A stretch of 64,000 bases of DNA from Rubrivivax sp. (GTDB lineage: Bacteria > Pseudomonadota > Gammaproteobacteria > Burkholderiales > Burkholderiaceae_C): NCBI GenBank assembly GCA_016790425.1, contig JAEUPF010000040.1, positions 1 to 64,000 of the forward strand. Direction: 5' to 3'. Shown here piece after piece: positions 26,842 through 37,110 of this stretch (the stretch's first letter is position 1; each line of letters starts with the position of its first letter). A program made the position numbers and the translations under genes. The notes under the pieces are model-generated. The model was not told the origin of the DNA. It did no database searches and saw only the letters and a list, made by a program, of their open reading frames with translations.

Positions 26842-27546
26842 CTATGCCGCCGGCGCCAGCGCCGCGGCGAGGAAGGCGTAGAGCGGATCGGCGGCGTCGC
26901 GCCGGCCGGTGGGCTGGCGGCGCCCGAAGAGCGTGGCGTCGTCGCCGGCGAGCGCCGGGCACTCGCGCTCCTCGATCCAGTCGTAGACCACCGTGCGCGC
27001 GGCGATGCGCCATTCGGCGCCGCGCTTCTCGAAGCGGTCGAGGTAGCGGCCGGCCAGCAGCGTGCGCTGCGCCGGCGCCGCAGCGGTGGTCTGCAAGGCG
27101 AAAAAACTGCTCTCGACAGCGGCGCTGCGGGTCGGGCCGCCGGCATCGCGCTGCTGCTGCCCGTGCTGCTCGCCGTGCTGCTCGCCGTGCCGCTCGCCGT
27201 GCAGTTCGATCAGCACGTTGCTCACCTGGTGCACGCCACGGCCGCCTGCGCGCAGCGCCACCAGCGCGCGCTCGATGAAGCCGGCAGCGCTGCCCTGGTA
27301 GGCGCCGTGGCAGTCGGTGGCATCGGGCCAGTACGCCGAGCGCAGCATCGCCTCGTCGGCGCGATCGATGCCGCGGCAGTATCGGTACAGCGCCGCGCGG
27401 ATGGCCTCGCGGTCCGCCAGGTCGCCCAGGTCGGCCAGCGCGGCGAGCCACTCCGGGGGTGCCGGGGATGCCGAAGATGCCGAAGACGCCGAAGACGCCG
27501 AAGACGCCGAGGAAGGGCCGGGGCCGGTTTGACAGCGCTGTTCCAC
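26842..27546 (-). CDS. NTF2-like (SnoaL) protein
   Basis: 234 residues if translation starts at the GTG at 27546, 39 codons below the furthest ATG (27663), which lies beyond the predicted promoter. The SnoaL/NTF2 cone fold is indicated by DREAIRAALYRYCRGIDRAD with a following YWPDATDCHG, and GRYLDRFEKRGAEWRIAARTVVYDW. These domains occur in small hydrolases, isomerases and ring-hydroxylating dioxygenase partners. A Ser-Ser-Ala repeat lies near the N-terminus and a His-Gly-Glu-Gln repeat in the middle, both from tandem DNA repeats that interrupt the fold. It leads the leftward Bug/SDR/CaiB operon. The function is unknown. Confidence 0.7.
   Translation of the reverse strand: MEQRCQTGPGPSSASSASSASSASSASPAPPEWLAALADLGDLADREAIRAALYRYCRGIDRADEAMLRSAYWPDATDCHGAYQGSAAGFIERALVALRAGGRGVHQVSNVLIELHGERHGEQHGEQHGQQQRDAGGPTRSAAVESSFFALQTTAAAPAQRTLLAGRYLDRFEKRGAEWRIAARTVVYDWIEERECPALAGDDATLFGRRQPTGRRDAADPLYAFLAAALAPAA
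27164..27211 (-). repeat. 12-bp tandem repeat inside the NTF2-like gene
   Basis: Units of the type GTGCTGCTCGCC (on the plus strand) recur about four times, encoding a His-Gly-Glu-Gln/Arg repeat on the minus strand. The unit length preserves frame. The exact ends are approximate. Confidence 0.7.
27461..27514 (-). repeat. 9-bp tandem repeat near the start of the NTF2-like gene (6 units)
   Basis: Six units of GCCGAAGAC and close variants encode Ser-Ser-Ala repeats on the minus strand. Three consecutive copies (27479-27505) are identical, a sign of recent slippage. Confidence 0.85.
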
Positions 27547-27583
27547 AATCGGAGAATATACGCAGAAAATGGAACTGCGTCGA
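27529..27583. promoter_or_regulatory. overlapping divergent promoters with TTCC/GGAA motifs
   Basis: Rightward: TTGACA (27529-27534), 17-base spacer, GAGAAT (27552-27557), serving the enoyl-CoA hydratase operon. Leftward: TCGACG (27583-27578), 17-base spacer, TATATT (27560-27555), serving the NTF2-like operon. The two -10 boxes overlap, so the promoters should compete. GTTCCA at 27540-27545 and AAAATGGAAC at 27566-27575 flank the -10 boxes as a widely spaced inverted repeat and are candidate regulator contacts. Confidence 0.6.
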
Positions 27584-27661
27584 GCCGGGAGCCCCCGGCC
27601 CTTGCCGCGCTGCGGCGCCGCCGTTCCGCCGCCCGCCCATCGCTCACCGAGGCCCCAGCGC

Positions 27662-28471
27662 ATGACGCCCGACTACGCCCGCTACAAGTACCTGAGCATC
27701 CAGCGCGAGGGCGGCATCGCCACGCTGACGCTGAACCAGCCCGACAACCGCAACGCCGTGCACGCCGAGATGCACGCCGAGCTGGAGCACATCTGGCGCG
27801 ACCTCGGCAGCGACCGCGAGGTCAACGTCATCGTCTTCACCGGCGCCGGCAAGACGTTCTCGGCCGGCGGTGACATCAAGCGCATGGCCTCGCGCTTCGG
27901 CACCGACGAAGGCTGGGACTTCTCGCTGCACGTGCCCGCCGCCACGCACCGCCTCTTCGAAGGCATGCTCGACGTGCAGCAGCCGATCATCGCCGCCGTC
28001 AACGGCGACGCCGTCGGCCTGGGCGCGACGCTGGCCCTGTTCTGCGACGTGGCCATCATCGCCGACACGGCCAGGTTCGGCGACTCGCACGTCAAGGTCG
28101 GCCTCGTCGCCGGCGACGGCGGCGCCGTCGTCTGGCCGCTGCTGGTGGGCCCGGCGCGGGCCAAGGAATTCCTGATGCGCGGGCGGCTCGTCAACGGCAC
28201 CGAGGCGCACGCGCTCGGCCTCGTCAACCACGTGGCGCCGGCCGCCGAGGTGATGAGCACGGCGATGAAGATGGCCGAGGAGCTCAACGCGCTGCCGCCG
28301 CTGGCCGTGCGCTGGACCAAGCTGGCGGTGAACAAGTGGATCAAGCACCAGCTCAACCTGATCCTCGACGCCTCCATCGCCTACGAGATGCTGAGCATCA
28401 ACTCGCGCGACCACCACGAGGCGGCCAAGGCCTTCATCGAGAAGCGGCCGCCGGTGTTCAAGGGCCGCTGA
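27662..28471 (+). CDS. enoyl-CoA hydratase/isomerase family protein
   Basis: 269 residues from MTPDYARYKYLSIQ. Crotonase-fold features are LTLNQPDNRNAV, TGAGKTFSAGGDIKRM (the oxyanion-hole region) and AVNGDAVGLGATLALFCD. A Gly/Asp-rich stretch VGLVAGDGGAVVWPLLVG occurs where many hydratases carry a catalytic glutamate. Here the position reads Asp/Gly, so the exact reaction (hydration, isomerisation or hydrolysis) is open. It leads an operon with two acyl-CoA dehydrogenase subunits and probably acts in one beta-oxidation-like route with them. Confidence 0.9.
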   Translation: MTPDYARYKYLSIQREGGIATLTLNQPDNRNAVHAEMHAELEHIWRDLGSDREVNVIVFTGAGKTFSAGGDIKRMASRFGTDEGWDFSLHVPAATHRLFEGMLDVQQPIIAAVNGDAVGLGATLALFCDVAIIADTARFGDSHVKVGLVAGDGGAVVWPLLVGPARAKEFLMRGRLVNGTEAHALGLVNHVAPAAEVMSTAMKMAEELNALPPLAVRWTKLAVNKWIKHQLNLILDASIAYEMLSINSRDHHEAAKAFIEKRPPVFKGR

Positions 28472-28502
28472 GAGCCCCGCCCGCCGAGCGAACGAGCCCA
28501 CG

Positions 28503-29681
28503 ATGACGGACGCCACGCCACCCGCCCGCGCCAGCCGCGACTGGAACGCGCTCAGCGACGAAGAGTTCCGCCGCATCGCCGCCGAGTTCTTCGCCGCGCA
28601 CGTGCCGGCGCACCTGCGCTTCCTGAGCCGCCGCCCGCGCTGGGCCGAGGTGCGCGAGTGGTACCTGACGATGTCGCGCCACGGCTGGCTGGTGCCGGCG
28701 TGGCCGGCCGAGCACGGCGGCATGGGGCTCACGCAGTCCAAGGTGCTCGTCTACATGGAAGAGCTGGAGCGCAGCGGCGCGCCGCGCGTCATGGACCAGG
28801 GGCTGATGAACCTGGGCCCGGTGCTCATCGCGCGCGGCAACGACGAGCAGCGCCGGCGCTTCCTGCCCAGGATCCTGGCCGGCGAGCACCTGTGGTGCCA
28901 GGGCTACTCCGAGCCCAACGCCGGCTCCGACCTCGCCAGCCTGCGCACCGAGGCGCGCATCGAAGGCGACGAGTTCGTCATCAACGGCCAGAAGATCTGG
29001 ACCAGCGTCGCCTTCGACGCCACGCACATGTTCGCCCTCGTTCGCACCGACAAGACGGTGAAGAAGCAGGCCGGCATCAGCTTCGTGATGATCGACATGC
29101 GGCAGCCGGGCGTGAAGGTGCGCCCGATCCGCAACATCGCCGGCCACGAAGAGCTGTGCGAGGTCTTCCTCGACGACGTGCGCACGCCGCTTTCCAACCT
29201 CGTGGGCGAGCTGAACGGCGGCTGGAACGTGGCCAAGGCGCTGCTCGGCTTCGAGCGCATCTGGTCGGGCTCGCCGCGGCAGTCGACGCTTGCGCTGCTG
29301 CGCCTGGAACAGCTGGCGCGCGCCAGCGGCAAGTTCGCCGACCCGGTGTTCCGCGACCGCTACACGCAGGTGACGATGGACGTGCTCGACGCCGGCTCGG
29401 CCTACGAGCGCTTCGCGCAGATCATGCGCACCGGCGGCAGCTTCGGCTTCGAGGTCTCGATGCTCAAGATCTGGGCCACCGAGACCTGCCAGCGCGTGAC
29501 CGAGCTGATGGTGGAAGCCGCCGGCGACCTGGGCGGCCTGGGCGGCGAGGTCGACGTGGCCGGCGAAGCCATCGACATCCTCTACCCGTTCCTCGACTGC
29601 CGCGCCTTCACCATCTACGGCGGCTCGAGCCAGGTGCAACGCAACATCCTGGCCAAGAACGTGCTCGAGCTGCCGTCCTGA
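28503..29681 (+). CDS. acyl-CoA dehydrogenase, large-subunit type
   Basis: 392 residues. The ACAD fold is complete: GWLVPAWPAEHGGMGL in the N-terminal helical domain, CQGYSEPNAGSDLASL and GQKIWTSVAFDATHMF in the FAD-binding barrel, and YGGSSQVQRNILAKNVL at the C-terminus. The pairing with the shorter-motif partner 7 bases downstream resembles heteromeric systems such as the pimeloyl-CoA dehydrogenase PimC/PimD or the steroid-degradation ACADs, in which FAD sites are shared. The substrate is a CoA ester of unknown structure. It follows the hydratase by 31 bases. Confidence 0.92.
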   Translation: MTDATPPARASRDWNALSDEEFRRIAAEFFAAHVPAHLRFLSRRPRWAEVREWYLTMSRHGWLVPAWPAEHGGMGLTQSKVLVYMEELERSGAPRVMDQGLMNLGPVLIARGNDEQRRRFLPRILAGEHLWCQGYSEPNAGSDLASLRTEARIEGDEFVINGQKIWTSVAFDATHMFALVRTDKTVKKQAGISFVMIDMRQPGVKVRPIRNIAGHEELCEVFLDDVRTPLSNLVGELNGGWNVAKALLGFERIWSGSPRQSTLALLRLEQLARASGKFADPVFRDRYTQVTMDVLDAGSAYERFAQIMRTGGSFGFEVSMLKIWATETCQRVTELMVEAAGDLGGLGGEVDVAGEAIDILYPFLDCRAFTIYGGSSQVQRNILAKNVLELPS

Positions 29682-29688
29682 GGAAACC

Positions 29689-31041
29689 ATGTCCGAGATC
29701 GCGCAACCGCGGGCCACGGCAACGGCCGCCGAGGCCACCGCCACCGCCACTGCCACCGCCGCCGCCACTGCCAGTGCCGACGCCGACGCAGAGCAGCTTC
29801 AGATGCTGCGCGAGAGCGCGGTCGATTTCGTGCGCCGCGCTGGCGACCTCAAGCGCCTGCGCGAACGCCGCGGCACGCTGCCGGGGTACGACCTGGCGCA
29901 CCTGCGCCAGATGGTCGAGCTGGGCTGGTTCGGCCTGCTCGTTCCCGAGGCGCACGGCGGCCTGGGCCTCGGCCTGCCCGAGATGGCCGCGGTGCTGCAA
30001 GAACTGGGCAAGGGGCTGATGGCCGACCCGCTGGCGCCGGCGGCCTTCGCCACGGGCGTGCTGCACCATGCGGCGCACCACGCGGCGCACCACGCGGCGC
30101 ACGCCGGCAGCCGCTTCGCCGGCGCGCTGCTGGCGCAGGTGGCCGAAGGCGCGCTGCTGCCGGCAGTGGCGTGGCAGGAGGGCCTGGGCGGCATCGACCC
30201 CGCAACGATGACCGCACGCGCCGATGCCGAAGCGGCTGGTGGCTGGCGGCTCAGCGGCCGCAAGCGCTTCGTGGCCGGCGCGGCCGCCGCCGGCGGCTTC
30301 GTCGTCAGCGCCCGCATGCCGGCCGGGCCGGGGCTCTTCTGGGTGGCCGCCGATGCGCCGGGCGTCACGCTCACGCACGAGTGGCGCGCCGACCAGACCC
30401 CAAGCGGCGTGCTCGACCTCGACGGCGCGCGCGTCGCGCCGCAGGCGGTGCTCGCCACCGGCGAGGACGCGCTCGCCCCCCTGATCCACGCCTTCGACGA
30501 GGCCTGCGTGCTCGCCGCGGCCGAGATGCTGGGCGTCGCCGAGGCGGCGCTCGCGATGGCGCTGGCCTACATGCGCACGCGGGTGCAGTTCGGCAAGCCG
30601 ATCGGCAGCTTCCAGGCGCTGCAGCACAAGGCGGCCGACCTCTACGTGCAGCAGGAGCTGCTGCGCGCGGTGGTGCAGGACGCCGTGCGCACGCTGGCCG
30701 CAGGGGACGCAGGCGAGCCAGGCGCTGCCGCCGGCGAGGTGGGTGCGGTGGGTGCGGTGGGTGCGGTGGCTGCGGCGGGCGCGGTGGCCGCAGCGGCCGA
30801 GCCAGCCGCCGCTGCGCGCGAACGCGCGCTGACGGCCAGCCGCTGCAAGGCGCGCGCCAGCGACGCCGGCTTGCGCGTCACGCGCGAAGTGATCCAGCTG
30901 CACGGTGCCATCGGCTTCACCGACGAATACGACGCCGGCCTGTACCTCAAGCGCGCGCTCGTGCTCTCGGCCTGGCTCGGCAACGCCGGCGCGCACCGCG
31001 CCCGCTTCGCCGCGCTGCACGAGACGACCGCTGCGCTATAG
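29689..31041 (+). CDS. acyl-CoA dehydrogenase, small-subunit type with repeat insertions
   Basis: 450 residues, longer than the usual about 370 because of low-complexity insertions: Ala-Thr repeats at residues 8-27, His-His-Ala-Ala repeats near 125-138 and a Gly-Ala-Val run near 348-365. The fold segments are GWFGLLVPEAHGGLGLGLPE, TRVQFGKPIGSFQALQHK and VTREVIQLHGAIGFTDEYD. In this partner the catalytic glutamate region is less conserved, as in other heteromeric ACADs. It is probably the partner of the preceding ACAD. Each insertion maps to a tandem DNA repeat with a unit divisible by three. Confidence 0.88.
   Translation: MSEIAQPRATATAAEATATATATAAATASADADAEQLQMLRESAVDFVRRAGDLKRLRERRGTLPGYDLAHLRQMVELGWFGLLVPEAHGGLGLGLPEMAAVLQELGKGLMADPLAPAAFATGVLHHAAHHAAHHAAHAGSRFAGALLAQVAEGALLPAVAWQEGLGGIDPATMTARADAEAAGGWRLSGRKRFVAGAAAAGGFVVSARMPAGPGLFWVAADAPGVTLTHEWRADQTPSGVLDLDGARVAPQAVLATGEDALAPLIHAFDEACVLAAAEMLGVAEAALAMALAYMRTRVQFGKPIGSFQALQHKAADLYVQQELLRAVVQDAVRTLAAGDAGEPGAAAGEVGAVGAVGAVAAAGAVAAAAEPAAAARERALTASRCKARASDAGLRVTREVIQLHGAIGFTDEYDAGLYLKRALVLSAWLGNAGAHRARFAALHETTAAL
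29730..29778 (+). repeat. 6-bp tandem repeat, Ala-Thr coding
   Basis: Imperfect GCCACC/GCCACT units encode Ala-Thr repeats at the N-terminus of the small ACAD subunit. Approximate ends. Confidence 0.7.
30069..30104 (+). repeat. 12-bp tandem repeat, Ala-Ala-His-His coding
   Basis: Three units of GCGGCGCACCAC (the third ends in GCC) encode the His/Ala repeat of the small ACAD subunit. In frame. Confidence 0.75.
30737..30781 (+). repeat. 9-bp tandem repeat, Gly-Ala-Val coding
   Basis: About five units of GGTGCGGTG and variants encode the Gly-Ala-Val run of the small ACAD subunit. Three consecutive units are identical. In frame. Confidence 0.75.
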
Positions 31042-31042
31042 T

Positions 31043-31056
31043 CGTTCCGCCGAACG
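31043..31056. promoter_or_regulatory. inverted repeat upstream of the IclR gene
   Basis: CGTTCCGCCGAACG pairs CGTTC with GAACG around four bases, 21 bases before the IclR start codon and just past the CTATAG sequence that could be a -10 box. The TTCCG half resembles the operators at 34.2, 46.4 and 53.4 kb. Autoregulation is a reasonable inference. Confidence 0.5.
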
Positions 31057-31077
31057 AAACGAGGTCCGGGAGGGAAG

Positions 31078-31971
31078 ATGATCCGTGCCGTGGGCCGCGC
31101 GCTGGCCATCTTCGACGCCTACGACAACGCGCACCTGAGCTTGTCGCTGCAGGAGATCGCCGAGCGCATCCGCATGCCCAAGACGACGGCGTTCCGCCTC
31201 GTCGCCACGCTGGAGAGCGCCGGCTTCCTCATCCGCCTGGACAACCAGCGCTACTGCCTTTCGCTGAAGCTGGCGCGCCTGGGCGGCCTGGTGCGCAGCA
31301 CGCTGAACATCCGCGACATCGCGCGGCCGGTGATGCTGCAGGTCAACGAGCAGGTTTCGGAGACGATCACCCTCAACGCCGTCGTCGGCAACGACCGCAT
31401 GGTGCTCGACGTGGTGGACACGCCCTCGCCGCTGATGTCGATGGCGCGCCCGGGCGAGCACCAGCCGCTGCTGCTGGGCGCCAGCGCCCGCATCATCATG
31501 GCCTACATGAAGGCCGAGGAACTGGAGTCGGTGCTGAAGGCGAACGCGCCCAAAGGCGACGCCTTCGACCGCGGCGCCTTCGACCGCGAGATCGCGCGCA
31601 TCCGCCGCCAGGGCTACGCCATCACGCGCGGCCAGCGCGTGGCCGGGCTCACGGCGATCGCGGTGCCGATCTTCGACCTGCGCGACGAGGTTCGCTACTG
31701 CCTCTCGCTCACCGGCCCGAGCGTGCGCGTCGACCCTCGCGACCACGAACTGTCCGAGATCATGATCGCCGCCGGCCGCGACATCTCGGCCCGCCTGGGC
31801 GCGAGCCCCGAGAACACCGTCGACCTGAAGCTGCTGGCCGCCGACGAGGCGCAAGGGGTGGCCGAGCGGGCGGCGGCCGCGAAGAAGCCGGCTGCCAAGC
31901 GGGCGGCGAAGGCGGCGGCGCCGGCCACGAAGGCGGCGGCAAGGGCGCGCAAGGCGGCCGTCGCGGCTTGA
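31078..31971 (+). CDS. IclR family regulator with histone-H1-like C-terminal tail
   Basis: 297 residues. The winged-helix domain (about 1-65) includes LSLQEIAERIRMPKTTAFRLVATLE. The IclR effector domain (about 80-255) has GQRVAGLTAIAVPIFD and ends near SARLGASP. Beyond the normal family length comes a tail of about 33 residues rich in Lys, Ala and Pro (KKPAAKRAAKAAAPATKAA), like eukaryotic H1 tails and bacterial proteins such as AlgP. AGGGAAG serves as ribosome site. It lies 36 bases after the small ACAD gene, at the centre of operons whose promoters carry IclR-like palindromes. It is the best candidate for their regulator (inference). Confidence 0.92.
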   Translation: MIRAVGRALAIFDAYDNAHLSLSLQEIAERIRMPKTTAFRLVATLESAGFLIRLDNQRYCLSLKLARLGGLVRSTLNIRDIARPVMLQVNEQVSETITLNAVVGNDRMVLDVVDTPSPLMSMARPGEHQPLLLGASARIIMAYMKAEELESVLKANAPKGDAFDRGAFDREIARIRRQGYAITRGQRVAGLTAIAVPIFDLRDEVRYCLSLTGPSVRVDPRDHELSEIMIAAGRDISARLGASPENTVDLKLLAADEAQGVAERAAAAKKPAAKRAAKAAAPATKAAARARKAAVAA

Positions 31972-32036
31972 GCGGGCCGGCTGCGGCTGGCTGTTTGCGG
32001 CCGATGGCCTTGCTCGGGCCATCGGCCGATCAGCCC

Positions 32037-34202
<2,166 letters not shown>

Positions 34203-34209
34203 GCCGGAA

Positions 34210-34254
34210 AGTCTATTTTCCGGAATTGATTCCGTCAAGCGAAACCCGTACCAT
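34210..34254. promoter_or_regulatory. divergent promoters sharing one perfect palindrome
   Basis: The palindrome CGGAATTGATTCCG occupies 34221-34234. Leftward: TTGACG (34238-34233), 17-base spacer, TAGACT (34215-34210). Rightward: TTGATT (34226-34231), 17-base spacer, TACCAT (34249-34254). A protein on the palindrome would cover both -35 boxes. Both predicted transcription starts fall within a base or two of the ATGs at 34202 and 34262, and neither gene has a Shine-Dalgarno sequence. Confidence 0.7.
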
Positions 34255-34261
34255 CGCGCCC

Positions 34262-35035
34262 ATGAGCAGCATCGACATCGAGCGGCAAGGCGCCGTCGCC
34301 GTCCTCACGATGAACCACCCCGAGCGGCGCAACGCGCTCGACCTCGAGATGCGCCGCGCGCTGCTGGCAGCGCTGCGCGAGCTGGCCGAGGACGACGCCG
34401 TGCGCGCCCTCGTGCTCACCGGCGCCGGCAACGCGTTCTGCGCCGGTGCCGACGTGAGCCGCATGGGCGGGCGCGACCTGGCCGGCGCGCGCGAGCGCAT
34501 GAAGACGCTGCACGCGATGGTGCTGGCGCTGCACGGCCTGGACAAGCCGGTGGTGGCCGCCGTGCGCGGCGCCGCGGTGGGCATCGGCTTCAGCCTGGCG
34601 ATGGCCTGCGACGTGGCCATCGCTTCGCCCTCGGCAGACTTCTCGCAGGTGTTCACGCGCGTGGGCCTCGCGCCCGACGGCGGCGCCATCTGGTTCCTGG
34701 CGCGCCAGCTCGGCATGTCGCGCGCCAAGGAACTCGTCTTGAGCGGCCGCAAGCTGCGCGCCGAGGAAGCGCTGGCGCTCGGCCTCGTGGCGCGCGTGGT
34801 GCCCGAGGAGCAGGTGCTGAGCGACGCGCTGGCGCTCGCCGCCGAGTACGCCGCCGGCCCGACGCTGGCGCTGGCGATGGCCAAGCAGCTCTTCGGCGCC
34901 GCGGTGGCGCCGGGCCTCGCCGCCTTCCTCGAGCAGGAACTGCTCGTCGGCCCGCAGCTCGCGCAGACCTCGGACCACGCCGAGGGCCGCGCCGCGTTCC
35001 AGGACAAGCGCAAGCCGCGGTTCACGGGGCGTTGA
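34262..35035 (+). CDS. enoyl-CoA hydratase/isomerase
   Basis: 257 residues from MSSIDIERQGAVAVLTMNHP. Crotonase features are TGAGNAFCAGADVSRM, VRGAAVGIGFSLAMACDVAIA and FSQVFTRVGLAPDGGAIWFLAR. The second catalytic position reads Asp in LAPDGG, as in many isomerase- or PaaG-like members, so isomerisation of a double bond is as likely as hydration. It is a single gene divergent from the FadJ-like gene, sharing its operator. The start lacks a ribosome site and is probably leaderless. Confidence 0.92.
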   Translation: MSSIDIERQGAVAVLTMNHPERRNALDLEMRRALLAALRELAEDDAVRALVLTGAGNAFCAGADVSRMGGRDLAGARERMKTLHAMVLALHGLDKPVVAAVRGAAVGIGFSLAMACDVAIASPSADFSQVFTRVGLAPDGGAIWFLARQLGMSRAKELVLSGRKLRAEEALALGLVARVVPEEQVLSDALALAAEYAAGPTLALAMAKQLFGAAVAPGLAAFLEQELLVGPQLAQTSDHAEGRAAFQDKRKPRFTGR

Positions 35036-35174
35036 GCCGCAAAGGGCCCGGGGGCCCAAGGGCGGCGCGGCACCGCGACGCTTGGCAAGCGGCGCCGCGC
35101 AGCGGCGAGCCCCAGCGCAGCGATCGCGGCGGGCCGCGACCCTGCGGCCTGCGGCCACCCGGGCCGACCGGCAC

Positions 35175-35678
35175 TTACGGCGCGGCGCGGCAGGTCTGGC
35201 CCTTGCGCGTGGCCTCGCGCAGGTAGGCGATGAGGTCGCTGCGCTCGCCGGCGTCGGCGATGCCGGCGTAGCCCATCGCGGTGCCGGGCACCACCCGCGT
35301 CGGCGCGGCGAGGAAGCGATCGAGCGTGCGCTCGTTCCACACGATGCCCGAGCGCCGCATCGCTTCGGAGTAGCCCTCGAAGCCGGGCTCGCTGCCGGCG
35401 CGGCGCCCGAACAGGCCGCAGTGGCGCGGGCCGGCGCGGTTGGCCTCGATCGAGTGGCACGCCGCGCAGCGTTCGTAGACCTGCTCGCCGCGCCTGAGCG
35501 CGGCCGCGTCCTTGGCCGCGGCTTTGCCGGGCGCGGCCTTGGACACGCTCGGGCCCGGGTCTGTCGGCGCCGCGCCTTTGATCGCGTTCATGGCCGCACC
35601 GGCCGGCCCGGCGACCACCAGCGCGCTCGAAGCGATGACAACGGCCGCGCCGAGAGCGCTCGCGCGGCCGGGCTTCAT
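35175..35678 (-). CDS. class I cytochrome c
   Basis: 167 residues. A signal peptide (VIASSALVVAGPAGA) directs it to the periplasm. The haem-binding motif is CAACH in YERCAACHSIEANRAGPRHCGLFG, typical of small mitochondrial-like cytochromes c. The distal Met is in PGTAMGYAGI and the C-terminal helix contains DLIAYLREAT. It is the third gene of an operon with an ECF sigma factor and a ferritin-like protein. Its ATG overlaps the ferritin-like stop (ATGA). It probably moves electrons for the preceding protein or for a stress response controlled by the sigma factor (inference). Confidence 0.93.
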   Translation of the reverse strand: MKPGRASALGAAVVIASSALVVAGPAGAAMNAIKGAAPTDPGPSVSKAAPGKAAAKDAAALRRGEQVYERCAACHSIEANRAGPRHCGLFGRRAGSEPGFEGYSEAMRRSGIVWNERTLDRFLAAPTRVVPGTAMGYAGIADAGERSDLIAYLREATRKGQTCRAAP

Positions 35679-36298
35679 GACATGAACGCCGCCGGCACCG
35701 GCGTTTCGCCGAGCGCGTTGCGCAGCACCGCCCAGTGCATCGCCTCGTCGCCGAGGATGCTGGCAGCCACCTGCGCCAGCTTGCGGTCGTCGAGCACCGG
35801 CACCGCACCGAGATAGGCCGCCACCGCGCCGCGCTCCAGGCCGGCAGCGAAGCGCAGCACGTCGGCCTCGTTCTTCAGCTTGTCGGTGGGGAAGGTGTAC
35901 TTGTCCTTCTTCGCCACGGGCTTGCCGCCCATCTTCGACACCGTGCCGGCGAGCGCTTCGGCATGCTCCTTGTGGTGGCCCTGGAACTGCTGCGCCAGCG
36001 CGAGCGCCGGCTTGCCGAGCAGGCTGCTTTCGGCGCCCACCTGGTAGGCGGCCACCGCTTCCAGCTCGGCCGCGAGCGCCGTGTTGAGGATGCGCACGTC
36101 GTTGGCGGGGTCGCCCTTGGCGCCGGCGGCCAGCGCGTCGCGCCCGCCGAGCAGCGCCACGGCCGAGGCCGAGAGCACCGCGCCGGCCAGCGCGCCGCGG
36201 CGCGACAGTGGCGTCGGCGGCGACAGCGGCGTCAGCGGCGTCAGCGGCGAGACCACGCCCTGGACCGAGCGCGGCAGCACGAGGAAGGAATCGTTCAT
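35675..36298 (-). CDS. ferritin-like domain protein with export signal
   Basis: 207 residues from the ATG at 36298 (a GTG one codon earlier is possible). The N-terminus has a Pro/Leu/Thr-rich repeat, then SRRGALAGAVLSASAVALLGG, a twin-arginine-like signal. The mature domain is a four-helix ferritin-like (DUF4439-type) bundle with AELEAVAAYQVG, GHHKEHAEAL and ILGDEAMHWAVL supplying Glu and His metal ligands. A periplasmic di-iron or other metal-binding role is likely. It is translationally coupled to the cytochrome c gene and lies 62 bases after the sigma factor gene. Confidence 0.85.
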   Translation of the reverse strand: MNDSFLVLPRSVQGVVSPLTPLTPLSPPTPLSRRGALAGAVLSASAVALLGGRDALAAGAKGDPANDVRILNTALAAELEAVAAYQVGAESSLLGKPALALAQQFQGHHKEHAEALAGTVSKMGGKPVAKKDKYTFPTDKLKNEADVLRFAAGLERGAVAAYLGAVPVLDDRKLAQVAASILGDEAMHWAVLRNALGETPVPAAFMS

Positions 36299-36360
36299 CA
36301 CGAGGATCTCCAGAGGATCTGCGGGTTGAGGGCGCCGTTCGGCGGACGGCTTCTTCGGCG

Positions 36361-37110
36361 TCAGGTGCCGCGGACGAGGCCGCGTGTGCGCAGCGCGGCA
36401 AGCACGTTGCCGACGACGGCGTCGCAGCGCGGCCCCGCGAACGCGAACGACTCGGTGGTGTGGGCCTCGATCTGCGCGCCGAGCGTGTCGCGCAGCAGCG
36501 AGCGCGCACGCAGGTAGCGGGTCTTCACGACGTCGGCGCTGACGCCGAGGCAGCGGGCGGTCTCATCGACGCTCAGTTCCTCCACCGCACGCAGCATGAA
36601 CACCGTGCGATACAGCGGCGGCAGGCGGCCGATGGCCGCTTCGAGCAGCGCGCGCAGCTGGCCGCGCTCGGCAAGCGCGTCGGGGGCGTCGGGCGCGGGC
36701 AGCGCGCCAGGCGCGCCGGGGGCTTCGGGAGTGTTCTCGTCGTGGTGCATGGCTTCGCTGCCTTCGTCGGGGCGCGCTTCGAGGAGAACGATCCGTCCCC
36801 TGGCGCGCACCGCATCGAGCGCGGCGTTGACCGCGATGCGCGTGAGCCAGGTCCCAAGCGCCGATTCGGCGCGGTAGGACGAAAGCCGCGTGAAGGCGCG
36901 CAGGTAGGCTTCCTGCACCACGTCCTGCGCCTCGGCACTGTCATCGACGATGCCGCGCGCGGCGCGGAAGAGGCGCCGGTTGTGGCGCCGCATGATCAAC
37001 TCGAACGCCGCCGCGTCGCCGGCGCACGCCCGCTGCACGAGGGCGGGGTCGGAAGAGTCATCGACGCCATCGGCGCGAGATGACGGCGACGGCGTTGGAC
37101 GGTTCGGCAT
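36361..37110 (-). CDS. ECF-type RNA polymerase sigma factor
   Basis: 249 residues. Region 2 (about 25-95) contains RRHNRRLFRAARGIVDDSAEAQDVVQEAYLRAF, and region 4 (about 150-205) contains LPPLYRTVFMLRAVEELSVDETA followed by the recognition helix near VVKTRYLRARSLL. Between them is an Ala/Pro-rich linker of variable sequence. GGAGCC lies just before the ATG. No anti-sigma factor gene is adjacent. The downstream ferritin-like protein and cytochrome c suggest an oxidative or metal stress regulon. The C-terminal about 40 residues are an extension beyond the minimal sigma. Confidence 0.92.
   Translation of the reverse strand: MPNRPTPSPSSRADGVDDSSDPALVQRACAGDAAAFELIMRRHNRRLFRAARGIVDDSAEAQDVVQEAYLRAFTRLSSYRAESALGTWLTRIAVNAALDAVRARGRIVLLEARPDEGSEAMHHDENTPEAPGAPGALPAPDAPDALAERGQLRALLEAAIGRLPPLYRTVFMLRAVEELSVDETARCLGVSADVVKTRYLRARSLLRDTLGAQIEAHTTESFAFAGPRCDAVVGNVLAALRTRGLVRGT

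Noticed and set aside
35042..35058. GGGCCC-rich palindromic stretch after the enoyl-CoA hydratase gene as a terminator
   Set aside because: The pairing is a low-information GGGCCC repeat with several registers and no T run.
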